DNA of 64,000 bases from Anastrepha obliqua. Lineage: Eukaryota; Arthropoda; Insecta; Diptera; Tephritidae. Position 1 is the stretch's first letter. Each line of letters begins with the position of its first letter. The notes beneath the pieces were generated by a model. That model was not told the DNA's origin, ran no database searches, and worked only from the letters and a program-made list of their open reading frames with translations. Shown here piece by piece: positions 11,581 to 22,559 of this stretch. The DNA is taken from NCBI RefSeq assembly GCF_027943255.1, contig NC_072895.1, forward strand, positions 83,392,001 through 83,456,000, in the 5' to 3' direction. Both the position numbers and the translations under genes were made by a program.

Positions 11581-11720
11581 GATAGTCTTGCCCTCGTTAA
11601 CCGCGTTGACATCTCGCTTACAGGGCCCTATGAGGTCATTGTCATCAGCATATGCAAGGAGGTGGACACTTTTGGTGGATATTTTACATTTTAAAGACTT
11701 GAAGTTCATTAATAGCAAAC
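11581..11720 (-). pseudogene. LINE reverse transcriptase fragment with YADD motif
   Basis: The minus-strand frame reads VHLLAYADDNDLIGPCKRDV, then NAVNEGKTI. YADD is the catalytic motif C of reverse transcriptase, and the following D-x-I/L-I-G text is typical of RTE-like LINEs. The protein is broken off at 11581, where the 1.2 kb element starts, and its continuation is the piece at 10085-10399. Confidence 0.65.
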
Positions 11721-11887
11721 GGGATGTCTACGATGGGATAAGATCAGAAATTTTGATGATCTTAGTATAAACACCTTTTACAAACTTCTGGCCCTGTCGA
11801 TTAAAAATTTATGGTATGGGCTCCAAATAAATGGACCGTATTACAAACTACAGCGAACAACAGCAGTTTCTGGGTTTTTTTCCTTGT

Positions 11888-12335
11888 TCACTCTGCTTGG
11901 GACCATAGGGCCTCAACAGAACTCTTCCATCGTAAACGTTTATAAGCTGCTATTTCTGCGCTGCCCCATGTGATGTCAGCATTTGCTAGCTCGTGCAGCA
12001 TCGAACTTCTCCAATTGATCTTTGGCCGACGGCGCCCTCTACTCCCTTGCGGGTCCCAGTCCAGGGTCATTCTCGTAATGCTATATGGTGGTTTTCTAAG
12101 AGCGTGACCCACCCATCGCCACTTTCTGCGTTTGATTTGCCTTAGGATGAGTTCCTCATTCGTTGATCTGCACAGCGCGTCGTTGCTGATGGTATTCGGC
12201 TAGAATATTTTACAGGTGATGCGGAGGCATTTGTTGACCAAAGATTGCAGCCTCTGTCTGATGGTGTTGGAGACCAGCCATGTTTCACTTCTGAACCACA
12301 ATACTGACTTTACACATGAGCTGAATATTCGCAGT
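11888..12335 (-). pseudogene. RTE-like LINE C-terminal fragment
   Basis: Minus-strand reading from 12335 gives KLRIFSSCVKSVLWFRSETW, LVSNTIRQRLQSLVNKCLRI, EELILRQIKRRKWRWVGHAL, RKPPYSITRMTLDWDPQG and SRGRRRPKINWRSSM. This is the ordered C-terminal signature of RTE-type LINEs (x-Y-G-x-E-T-W, N-K-C-L-R-x-I, R-R-K-W-x-W-x-G-H-x-L-R-K, N-P-Q-G-x-R-x-R-G-R-P). One stop occurs at the position of a conserved tryptophan (KIF-stop-PNTIS). The last 74 residues from 12112 to 11888 form an uninterrupted frame. Confidence 0.8.
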
Positions 12336-14430
12336 TTAGAGCGACCAAATATTTGCGAATTCGCTTTCGAGGGTTTTCAGGGTATAAGGGTCCGTAAAAT
12401 TTGAGTTATTCCGACGTGAAAAGCCTAAGACAGAATATGATTTTGATAAGATGAAATCAATGTGAAAAACGACTGTGAAAAATTACTCCTAAATCTTTAA
12501 TTTTTTTAACAGATTGAAGTACAATATTTTTGATAGAAATTCTTTATTAGGTAGACAGCTTGAAATTTTATTTCTTTAAACTTTTTAAGTAAAAACTATG
12601 CATTCATCAGAGCTCGCGAAATGGTCAGCTCGGCACTTAATTTCAGTCAATCTTGATACTTGATTTTCCAATAATACATAGTACATATTATTATAGCAGC
12701 CGGTTTAGACGCTCGTGCCTGATTTTATTGTGTATTGTATAAGTAAATTCTCAACCTTGCTGTTTGTGATCGTTAATGCGCTAGAGAGTTTAAAATTTAT
12801 TTAACTGCATGGTTGGCCGAGCCTTCACTCCAATTTGCTGTGTGCCCTTCAAATATAGGTCCCTAAAGTTGTATGCTGCCAACGAATGCAAATCTTTTTT
12901 ATGAGAACTATGCCATAAGCTTTGGCGTAGCAAAAATTTTCTCGGAAACTAAGCGAGTGGCGAGTATTACAAGTTTTTCTGTCATTTGGTGTGTCATGCC
13001 TAAAATGGCAGCGAAGGTGGACAAACCGAATAACAGTCACGCACAAACGCACTCAACTACGATGTCAATACTATCCAGTGGTAATGATATTGAAATGTGA
13101 GTGTGCACATACATTCCACCTATTGGGTTCTAACACAACTCAAGAACTACCAAGAAATTTTCCAAAAACTAAAAATTCTTTGTGCAAAACAAGTAATTTT
13201 TTTGATTTATTCGATGTTAACCACACAACTGCCATTGAATCACACGCGCCATAACCTCGAAATGAAACACCACACATACAACAACAATTCCACTAAATTT
13301 TGTAGATACGTACCAAAATCCCTATCTATTACTCACACACACAAGCACAAATGGCTGAGTTGCTGGCATATGAAATGGGCGGATTCTAGCTTGGAAGCCG
13401 CGTAGAGTAATAATAAAGATTAAAATATAATCAATTACACTCGATTAACCGCAACAATTACATACATTACAATAAATGCGCGAACACACACATAAATGGC
13501 AGAAGTTATTGGATTATTTCAAAAAATACTTGTTCAGTTACATGTACGTCCATATGTATATGTATGTATGAAAAATATTGGAGAAAAATACGCAATTTTA
13601 GTCGACTTGGATACGTGGAGAAAACTGCTCATAGCCAGTGGGAAATCCAAACCTTGGTGGTAGCATTTTTGTTGATTACAGACCACCGCAAGAACGAGGA
13701 GCAAACAAAACAAAATCACATTTTGATGAAAATGCAAATAAGAGCTTCAAAACCCAGAAATACTATTTTACTAAACCTCTTTTATAATCAAATAAAATAA
13801 AAAACGAAAAACAAATAAAAACCTTGATAGATAGATAGATTTGATTTGAGGTTTGCATTTCGACCTCATGGCCTTTTGAGCGCTCTAATCAGGTAGAACA
13901 CTTATTTGACCTCCTTTTGAATTGTGTCTCTCGCAATAATTTTTTGATCATCATCAGAAATTCTTGCACTTCGAGATCAAACGGCTTATGATTTTCTCAC
14001 AGGAAGATTCCATAAAAGCTTATACACCTGAAATGAAAAGTTGAAAGATTTTTCCAGGTAGAAGTAACTGAATAATTTTGAGCTAGAAAAATATATTCCG
14101 TTTTGATAAACGCCTACCATGTATTGGGACTTACGCTCCTCTAAAAGATGTATACGTGCCTTAAATGTTCACAAGCCTTCTATATCGACTGCACTATCTC
14201 CCATTTCTCTAAACATTCGAGTATTTATCAGTTCATTCTATTAGAAAAGCTCAACTTTCAAGAGATGCTGATTGTTTTCCCCCCGAATTTTGGAGATACA
14301 AATTACTAATCTACATCCAGTAATCTATGGTAGGGTCTTACTTGGCATTGTCTGACAAAACCATTCTATCCAACTACCTCACATATATAACTGTACATTT
14401 CCATGTATATAAATATATTTTCAGATTTCC
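12336..14430. other. No gene recognised
   Basis: Mixed AT-rich DNA with a short (GATA)n run near 13829-13842. Short frames exist on both strands at 12849-13800 but overlap each other and lack any family signature. Confidence 0.4.
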
Positions 14431-14439
14431 ATAAATGTA

Positions 14440-14935
14440 TATCAGTGACAACTTTCATGTCAGGGTGCTCTTTTTTTGGCGTAGTTAGCCCGTGGAAGGG
14501 TTTTTCCAACATTTCCAACACTTTCGAATTGTTTTATCACAAACCGCTTCTTAGTGTTTTCCCTAAACGCTTATTACGTTCTACGGGAGATATAAATGGG
14601 CGAAAGAATAGATGAAGGCAACTTTCTTTGTTTTCTTTGCTGAGCTCCTGACGCACCCAAGCTTCCAATTTTTCGGTAAATCCCATTAAATCAAGGTGAT
14701 TGGGAATTCTTTTATGATCGAGGTTCATTTTTTCTGCCAATTCACGAATTCAAAGTCGCCTTTTTGAACCTTGCTAACCAAGTTCGTGCTGTAGACTCGC
14801 CTATAACACCTTCTTCATACACGTCGGAATTGTCCCGGGCTGTTTCGGCAGCATTTTGAAAAGCAAAGAAGAGCAGGTGTCGAAAATGTGGATTTTTGCC
14901 TCCTGGGTATTCCATTTCTAAGCCTCAAAACTAAT
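14440..14935 (-). pseudogene. Mariner fragment, N-terminal half
   Basis: The minus strand gives AAETARDNSDVYEEGVIGES, then TARTWLARFKKATLNS, then after a frameshift LAEKMNLDHKRIPNHLDLMG and FTEKLEAWVRQELSKENKES. This follows the two helix-turn-helix units and the W-V-P-H-E-L-type linker of DD34D mariners (here WVRQEL). The catalytic half is missing. The protein text fits the same subgroup as the catalytic fragment at 48620-49429, so the two pieces are probably separate dead copies of one family. Confidence 0.7.
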
Positions 14936-15945
14936 ACAAAATTAAATAACTCAAGAATATAATACAATTAACATAGTTTTGTAGAGCAGCGAAGGAATGC
15001 TTACCCTTCCCCAAACAGCAAGCAAATCGTCGTAAAATAAAAGAAAATATCAAAACGCTATGAACTTAATCAGCAACCCAATATTTTTCTAGGAAGGAAA
15101 AGCTGCGTTATGTTTCAAAACAACAAAAATCAATACTGAAATATACAGTAGCCGATAAACCCTATTTTTCTTTAAAGTAAATGACACTCTCCCTGGAGAT
15201 TAAACTATTCTTCAAATACAGGGTCACCATTACGAAATGAGTATAGCAAAAAATTTTCGAAAATAGTATTTCTTATAATATAATACAAGTATATATCGAG
15301 AGATTTCATATTTTAACACAAAAACAAAAATTTTTTTCTAAACATTGAAAATATCTTGAAAACGGCTAGTTCTAATGAAAAATGAAGAATAAGCAAAAAA
15401 TTGTTTATTTAATTAACTTTAATTTGATGTATTTCGAAGTTTTGAACAGCTAACTCATTCTCCAGATTTTAGAAATTTTTATGATACACCATTTTTGTTT
15501 AATTTAAAAATATCTTAAAAACAACATGACAAAAAAATATATGAATTTGCGGAATCACAGAACAAATTTACATAGGAAAAAAATGGTTAACCTGTGTTAT
15601 TTAGTTAATTATATTAATTTATCTTCTACTACAAACCGAGTGTCACTACAACGAGGGAAAATATTTCACTAAAATCAAATAAAACTGTGTACTCAAATTT
15701 TTTTTTTAAATTCTTTAAAAAATAAAAAATTTGAATAAAAATTTTCTGAAATTTGATAAATGTATTGATACGAAGTTTAGAACTTTGACTTATAAAGTTT
15801 GAACTATGTTTAAAAAAAAATTAATAAATAATATTTAGCATAGAAAATATTGTAAAACATTACAAAATACAAATATATATGTCGGTATATACATAAAATT
15901 AGGATTTGAAAATTTATAATTTTTTCTCTCAAAAAATTAAGACAT
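14936..15945. other. AT-rich stretch, nothing recognised
   Basis: Very AT-rich, no supported frames or terminal repeats. Confidence 0.4.
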
Positions 15946-15954
15946 GGTTATGGG

Positions 15955-17147
15955 CAAGAATGATAGAAAGAAGATTGCGCCCATCAGAGAGTGCGTGACG
16001 TCACGTTTTTCCGAGCTGCGCAGTATTGCCAACCATTTGCTCTTCGCAATAAATTTAGTGCCTTTTTATAGGGAAAATGCGAAAATTTTGAAGTTTCGTG
16101 TTACTTTTTTTTCTAATTTAAAGCTACCGAAACTTTAAGTTAAAAAAACTGTATTATTATACAAAAGAAGGTTAAAAAAGGCCACCCTGTGAAGATCTTA
16201 GTGCTAATGAAAATTAGTTGGTTCTTATAAAATTTGATATTTTGAAAGTGTGAATTTAATTTTTTTGCTCCTTTTAAGGTTATGCAAGAATATTAAATGT
16301 CCCCTCTCAACTCTTCTTAAGATTGAAAAATTTTTACACATTTTAAAAGGCGTTTGAATTTACTGAACGCGGATTAAAACCATGGAGGTGTAATCGATTT
16401 TTCCGGCCATCAATCCTTAGTTGGACATAGGGCATCAAGAGCTGTATTCATTGTAAAAATAAGCCACAAAATACCAGAAAATACTAAAGAAACCATACTG
16501 ACATTTTTACAAAAAGAGTACCTTATCTAGTTACATAACCTCAAATTAAGCAAATAAGTCGTTCCCTTAACATAAGAGTTTCACTTAAGAAACAAAACTC
16601 ATCAATTAAATTGTACATTTCGATAACACATTTATTTAAAAAAACGCACATTCTAAAGACAATTTGTCACGCATACAAAGTTCTTTAATAATAATGATTC
16701 AATAAAAATTTGGTGTTTTATTTTCTTTACATGGGCATTTTAGCGCGTTTTTATATCCAAAGCTAGGCAACGCTGCAGTAGCGAGAGAGTGATTTGACTA
16801 CCGAAAGCAGAAGAATACCAACAACACCTGCAATCGCGGGCAATGCCACCAGATGTTAAAAAAAAGTAAAGCTAAATAAAACTGAGTGAATTATTTAACT
16901 AATTATTAAAAAATGTATATTTTACAAAATTATAAACATTACATTTTAATTACAACAGGCTAGAAAAATGCGATGAAGAAAGAACAAAACCTCCGAGACT
17001 AAATAACAAAAAAAAAATGCTAAATCCAATTACTAAAATGGTAATCTGGCCATACTGGGGCTAAAATCACGTAACACGTTGTCAAATTCGCTGAGAGCAA
17101 AGTAACGGGACCACGATAGGCGCCATCTCATTATTCTTTCCATCATG
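15955..17147. mobile_element. Non-autonomous DNA transposon of unknown family, copy 2, with 9-bp target duplication
   Basis: The block is collinear with 10401-11580. It is bounded by perfect 9-bp direct repeats GGTTATGGG at 15946-15954 and 17148-17156. The right terminus read inward starts CATGATGGAAAGAATAATGA, the left CAAGAATGATAGAAAGAAG; both then continue with a GAT-x-GCGCC-x-ATC block, so the terminal repeat is about 26 bp with an indel. The interior is AT-rich and non-coding. A 9-bp duplication is common for Mutator-like elements, while the CATGATG start resembles the canonical P-element end. Neither assignment is secure. Confidence 0.8.
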
Positions 17148-17172
17148 GGTTATGGGTACCTATATATATATA

Positions 17173-18421
17173 TAAAAAGGGTGGTTTTTTCTGCATTTAA
17201 TTTGACATTTTTCAATTTCAGACTAACTCAATTTGAATCATGGAAAGATACACAATCGAGCAACGCGTTAAACTTATTCAGGCTTATTATGAAAACGGGC
17301 GTTCAAATCAAAATGCATATCGCGCTCTTCGTGTCTTTTTCGGTCAATTTAGTCATCCAAATGTGCGTACAATCGGAAAAATTGTGCAAAAGTTTGAGCA
17401 AACCGGGTCTGTAGGAGATGTGAAAACACCAGTGCATGCTCGTACACCTCGCACTGCAGAAAATATTGCTGCTGTTCGCGATAGTGTGGTTGAAGAGCCG
17501 TCCACCTCAACTCGTCGTCGTGCCCAACAATTGCACCTCTCACGCTCGTCGTTGATGAACATTATGCATAAAGACTTGCATTTACACGCTTACAAGGTGC
17601 AATTGACTCAAGAACTAAAGCCTCTTGACCATTTCAAGCGTCGTCAATGGTCAGAATGGTGGCAGGAAATGGCAACAGTGAATGACCAATTTTCGAAGAA
17701 AATCATCTTCAGTGATGAGGCACATTTTCACCTCAGTGGATTCGCCAATAAGCAGAATTGCCGCATTTGAGCGAATGATAATCCAAGAGTGATTGCTGAA
17801 AAACCAATGCACCCACAAAGAGTGACTGTTTGGTGGGGTTTATGGGTCGGCGGCATCATTGGGCCGTATTTTTTCCAAAATGAGGCCAGTCAGGCAGTTA
17901 CTGTGAATAGTGTTGTCGTGAGGTGAGATGATAAGGAATTTTTTATGGCCCAAATTGGAAGATATGGATGTGGACGATATGTGGTCTCAACAGGACGGTG
18001 CCACTTGTCACACAGCTAACGCAACAATGGCTCTTTTGCGCGAAAAATTTGATGGCCGAATAATCTCACGTCGCAGCGATGTTAATTGCCCGTCAAGATC
18101 ATGTGATTTGACACCTTTCTTTGGGATTATTTGAAAAAAAAGAGTACGTGAATAAGCCAGCAACAATTCGAGAGCTAAAGGATGAGATAATTTGGCACAT
18201 TAACGGCATAGAACCTCAATTATGTCTCAGCGTCATCGAAAATTTGGACCATCGGATGGAGGTGTGCCGCCGAGGCCGTGGCGGCCATTTGGCCAGTATT
18301 TTGTTCCATACGTAATTGAGCCACACTAATATTATCACTATAAAGAGAAATTACAATAATTTCTAAAAAAATTTTATTTTATTCAAAATCAATACCCGCC
18401 CTTGATACTTAACCACCCTTT
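17173..18421 (+). mobile_element. DD41D-type mariner, nearly full-length copy
   Basis: The ends share AAAGGGTGGTT (about 17177-17187, and the complement at 18411-18421) next to TA-rich flanks (TATATATA on both sides), so the exact TA duplication cannot be fixed. The element is about 1.25 kb and contains a transposase gene on the plus strand with a start codon and a complete C-terminus but several mutations. It lies 16 bp to the right of the 9-bp duplication of the 1.2 kb element. Confidence 0.75.
17240..18315 (+). pseudogene. Mariner (DD41D-type) transposase with stop, frameshift and 10-bp deletion
   Basis: The protein starts MERYTIEQRVKLIQAYYENG at 17240, followed by two helix-turn-helix units and FSDEAHFHLSGFANKQNCRI. 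TGA at 17768-17770 replaces a conserved tryptophan. The frame resumes as ANDNPRVIAEKPMHPQR, then shifts near 17915-17930 to give DDMWSQQDGATCHTANATM. At about 18113 the text passes from SCDLTP directly to FFGII. Compared with the copy at 8529, about 10 bp including the codon for the third catalytic aspartate are missing. The last frame (18121-18315) ends GGHLASILFHT, the normal C-terminus. The TIR and protein place it near, but not in the same subfamily as, the 21127 element. Confidence 0.8.
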
Positions 18422-18449
18422 ATATATACATATATGTATATTAGGGCGG

Positions 18450-18868
18450 GTCGATTTAAAAATCACTCATTGCTCTGTGAAAATCGTATTCTAGGGATCA
18501 AAATAAGAAACTTTGCCGAAGGAACCATACTTCTAAAACGAATTCTGATGTCCCCCAATTTCAAAATATAATATCACCATTTTTGGCCTTTACATGAAAA
18601 AATCAGCTAAATGGCTATGTTTTTTCTCTATTTTTATTTATTTATAATAATATTTATTATTTATTTATAATAATATCTATTTTTGCTCTTAAGAAATTTA
18701 TTTAGTCAGAACATATGTAAATGAAAAAATTAATTTAAGTGAGTTATAGAAAAGAAACTAAAAAGTCATCAGAATTCGTTTTAGAGGTATGGTTCCTTCG
18801 GCAAAGTTTCTTATTTTGATCCCTAGAATATGATTTTCACAGAGCAATGGGCGATTTTTTTGCCAGAC
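18450..18868. repeat. Long imperfect inverted repeat, MITE-like hairpin
   Basis: The segment CATTGCTCTGTGAAAATCGT through GAATTCTGATG (about 18468-18552) is repeated in inverted orientation at about 18766-18852, starting CATCAGAATTCGTTTTAGAG. The two arms match over about 90-100 bp with a few differences and are separated by about 210 bp of AT-rich spacer. The left arm has an extra GGGCGGGTCGATTTAAAAAT end. No coding capacity. This has the form of a foldback or long-arm MITE, but flanking target duplications are not evident. Confidence 0.75.
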
Positions 18869-19678
18869 TCTACGAAATTGCATCCATCTACCATATCCGC
18901 ACTCCATCCCGCCTCTAACTAAATACTTACCTCTTCTGTAGCAGCGTCATATCTCATACCCACAGTTATAGTGTGCGAGAAGAACACTCTTCGACTCTCA
19001 CACTCAGAAAAATATCGCGTAATGAATTGTGAGGAAACTCACACCTAGCAAAATATAATGGAATTAATGTGCAACCAGGAATTTATTTCCTTACATTACA
19101 TTTTTCCTACAGGGTAGTAGCAAAGTAAGTAGAAAAGGACACAAAATGTGAGCCGATGAACCAGCGATTAAAGAAAGAAAAATGTCAAGAAACAATTTAC
19201 GCAAAAAACAACAAATAATTTCTTATTTTTTCTACTAGATAAAAAAAATGTATAGACAACTGAAAATATAATCTGGTTGGAGAGGAGCTGATGGAATTTT
19301 CATTTCGGATTTACGCGCTTGTTTAGTTCAATGCTACTGCATAAACGCGACAACAACAACAACACATTTTATAAGTACAATGAAAATAAAACACCCGCGA
19401 TATGGCTGCAGTTCTTCCTACCAACACACAAGAGCAGCTTTTATGTAGACGAAAGCGAACCAGCAGAACTCACACCTTAACCACAATGCGGATCTTCAGA
19501 ATAGAGTCTCATACACACATAAACCCGTAGAAACAGAGCAATAATGCCAATGCAAAAAGTGGAGTGAGCAAAAGCCATGAAACGCCTCAAGCAGTCTGAA
19601 GGAACTGCCACAACAGTGAGACTAACACAAGTAAAAAAAAAAAACAACACAATACAAAAACAATACACACAAAACAAT
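18869..19678. other. No gene recognised
   Basis: No supported frame. The less AT-rich tail towards 19678 is consistent with host sequence next to the candidate exon. Confidence 0.35.
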
Positions 19679-19695
19679 GACATCGTCAATTTGCT

Positions 19696-19880
19696 TTATA
19701 CGCTGTTCGAATCGTTGGTTGCCGGCCGACTAGCTGCTGAATAGCTATGCATTTGCCCCATGGCAGCTAGCGATGAAGCTGCTTGAACTTCCCTGCTTTT
19801 AACTCCTGACGTTGGTGGCGATGTTGGTTTACGCCCAATTAATCTATGATAAATTCTTTTATAATTTGGCGTAATAATCA
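19696..19880 (-). CDS. Candidate 3' terminal exon of an unidentified host gene
   Basis: On the minus strand a textbook splice acceptor (pyrimidine-rich TTTTCATTATGTTTCAG, with AG ending at 19881) precedes an open frame of 185 bases. It reads (V)IITPNYKRIYHRLIGRKPTS, PPTSGVKSREVQAASSLAAM, GQMHSYSAASRPATNDSNSV and then TAA (19696-19698). The first codon is completed from an upstream exon not seen here. The basic start followed by a Ser/Ala-rich end would fit the cytoplasmic tail of a membrane protein such as a GPCR, but that is a guess. Composition differs from the neighbouring transposon debris. It could also be a fortuitous frame. Confidence 0.4.
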
Positions 19881-19881
19881 C

Positions 19882-20600
19882 TGAAACATAATGAAAATTA
19901 TAGGATGCGCACGTTCTGGTAAATAGAAGAGGGGGCTGAACTTTCACGGGGGAGGGCGTAAACCAAATGCAGACAGCTACTGAAGACGAAATCCTCAATA
20001 TTCAAGTGGAATTCTCAGTTAGCTTCAAAATAAATACATACATACAGTTAAATAACAGCTTATTTGTATATTCTTTGCCACCGCTGTTGTAAAGCACCAA
20101 TACATACATACACACGCACATATTTACTATTCGATTCGCTTTCTTATTTCTTGCCTTCGACGCGGAATTGTCATCGATTCGCAGTTCGCTATTAATTTAT
20201 CGCCGCTTGGAGATCACCAATTGCTGATAAGGCTAGCTTTGACCCGGCAATACTGTTTAACTTCCTTTCGCAGCTGCTCTCCATTCTTGTTGACTTGCCT
20301 TAGCAACATTTTAACAGAACAAAATTGAATTAAATCACTAAAGTTCATGTCGAATTGTATTAGTCTTCGAAATATTCAATTTGTGCGCCAATTGAGTTGC
20401 AATAATAATAATAACGGTGATTCTCTCCCTCTATTTGTAGCATTATTTATCCCTTATTTGCTTCTACGCTTAGTTTTTGATGCGTTAAAATGAGTGGAAA
20501 ATTGGAAATAAATATCATCAAGGCAGACCAACGTAAATCAAAGAATAAAAAGCAGTGGAAAATAAATAAAATTGTTAAGGATAATAAGTTTGTTAATACC
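19882..20600. other. No gene recognised
   Basis: Would be intronic if the exon at 19696-19880 is real. Short CATA runs near 20100; no second exon that I can support. Confidence 0.3.
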
Positions 20601-20780
20601 TACTGTTCTAACTTCTGGTGCAATAGCCAAGCAATTGCTGACAAATTTTTCCTTGATGTTGCAAAGAATAAATATGGCTGTCGCTCTAAACGGTTTGTTT
20701 ATGGAAACATCCATGGCACTTAAATAGAGTTCTTTTGGCACCATTTTAGGATTTTCAAAAAGTTGAAGAACGGTCTGCGC
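20600..20780 (-). pseudogene. Possible pogo/Tigger-like transposase fragment
   Basis: The minus-strand frame reads MVPKELYLSAMDVSINKPFR. The A/P-x-D-V-x-x-N-K-P-F motif is the third-aspartate block of pogo/Tigger (DDE_1) transposases. The rest of the surrounding translation does not show other diagnostic blocks, so this rests on one motif. Confidence 0.3.
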
Positions 20781-21126
20781 TCTGAGCGGCTTGATCTGTT
20801 TTTACAGTCCCTGAGTTGGATTTCTTGATTCCACTTTGCTACCAGTGCGTACAAGTTTGCAAGTGATCGTGAAATCCAGCACATCCAGCACTCACACAGA
20901 TTGGTTGCTCCTAAGTATTCTACACGACCCGCTAAATCAGCACATTCAGCGTGGGAACAACGGCGCAGAGGGCTTAGGTTAAGCGAAGAAATTATTGTGA
21001 CTTTCAGTTTTTAGACTCGGTTTGACAGTTAAGCTACAGTGTATAAAGTATTTAAAAAAATTTACCAAACATTAATTTCATTTGCAAAGCGTATTAGAAA
21101 GGAATCGTGACAGACACCGACACATA

Positions 21127-22431
21127 CAGGGTCCACCATAAAACTTTACGGAATTAAAAATGCTATAAAAAGAAAACTACTCAATATTTTTCCAAACAGT
21201 TTTTTTTTTATTTTAAAGTACAATCCTTTCGGTTAATGATGGAACACAACTTCATTCATATGGCTGCCTCGGCTAGCCATGCACCATCCCATACGATCGG
21301 TCCAATTTTTCAACACATTTTCGATTGTATGCGGCTGTATTTCAGCTTTGACATCGCGTATGTTGGTCTTCAGTGAATCAATTGTTGCTGGTTTGTTGGC
21401 ATCACACTGGTCTTTGACGGCATCCCAAAGATAATAATCCAACGGCGTCAAATCGCAGCTCCGAGGCGGCCAAACGATATCAGAATTTCGGCTGATAATG
21501 CGATCTTCGAAGACAGTGCGCAAAAGATTGATCGTAGCATTCGCTGTGTGGCAAGTAGCGCCATCTTGTTGGAACCAAATGCTACCAATACCCTCATCTT
21601 CAATTTCTCGGAACAAAAATTCGTTCAACATGGCCCGGTAACGCTCTCCATTGACGGTTACGGCCACTCCTCGCTCATTTTCGAAGAAAAATGGACCAAT
21701 GATGCCTCTCGACCAAAATCCGCACCAAACAGTGACTCGTTGGAATGCATCGTCTTTTCTTCGAGTGCGTGCGGGTTTTCTGAGCCCCAAATGCGACGAT
21801 TTTGCTTGTTAACATACCCGCCGAAATGGAAATGAGCTTCATCCGAAAAGATGATTTTTCGGTTTTCGTCTTCATCTTTTTCAAGTCGATCCCAAGCCCA
21901 TGAAGCGAAGCGAAAACGCATTGGGTGGTCGGTTTGCTTCAGCTGCCGAACCAATTGGACTTTGTACGGTGTCATACCAAGGACTTTACGCAAAATTCGT
22001 CTCAATGATGTCTCCGAAATGTCCAATTGTTGAGAACGACGGTGAACTGATGCTCCTGGTGATTCCCGAACACTCTCGGCCACAGCAGCAATATTTCCGG
22101 GTGTACGCACGGTTTTTGGTCGGTCACGCATTGGTTTGTCAATAAGCAACCCAGTTTCTCTTACTTTTTTCGCAAAGTAACGCACATACACTTCATTCGG
22201 TGCTTTTCTTCTTCCCATTGCCGTAGGTAATTTTCGTACACATTCTGCAACATTACCATGATTTTCACCGCAATGTCGCAATATTTCCCAACGTTCTTTG
22301 AGCGTATACACAACCATTTTCGTTCAGCGGAAGAATAAAACTAATTTTCTGTCAAATCAGATGACAGCTAAGTGTTACCATTCTTCAAATAATACCTAGT
22401 TCAAATAAGTAACGATAGATGGCGGGCCCTG
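21127..22431 (-). mobile_element. Full-length DD41D mariner
   Basis: The ends are CAGGGTCCACCAT (21127) and the complement of ATGGCGGGCCCTG (right end), an imperfect inverted repeat with 11 of 13 matches, flanked by TA at 21125-21126 and 22432-22433. The 1305-bp length is that of a complete mariner. The transposase on the minus strand covers almost the whole element. This is the most complete of the DD41D-type copies here. Confidence 0.88.
21233..22317 (-). pseudogene. Mariner (DD41D) transposase, complete except for one frameshift
   Basis: The N-terminal frame starts MVVYTLKERWEILRHCGENH at 22317, runs through two helix-turn-helix units (RRSQQLDISETSLRRILRKV in the second), and reaches [20 protein letters not shown]. 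Near 21750-21790 the reading moves to a second frame, which gives [40 protein letters not shown] and CDLTPLDYYLW, ending at 21233. The second and third catalytic aspartates are separated by 41 residues. Apart from the one frameshift there is no stop. Total length is about 345 residues, usual for mariners. DD41D is the hallmark of the rosa group described from tephritid flies. Confidence 0.88.
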
Positions 22432-22559
22432 TATAAAAAAATTATGAGCGCATACATTTAGCTGTCTCTGACCGCCCGTTTGTCCGTGCGCACTATAGCT
22501 CAAGCAGAAATAGATACATTCTGCCAAAAATTTTTCGGGAATTGTTAATTTAAAAAGCG

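Noticed and set aside
20490..20723. 77-codon plus-strand frame (MSGKLEINII...)
   Set aside because: Lys/Asn-rich chance frame; the opposite strand has a better, though weak, pogo-like motif.
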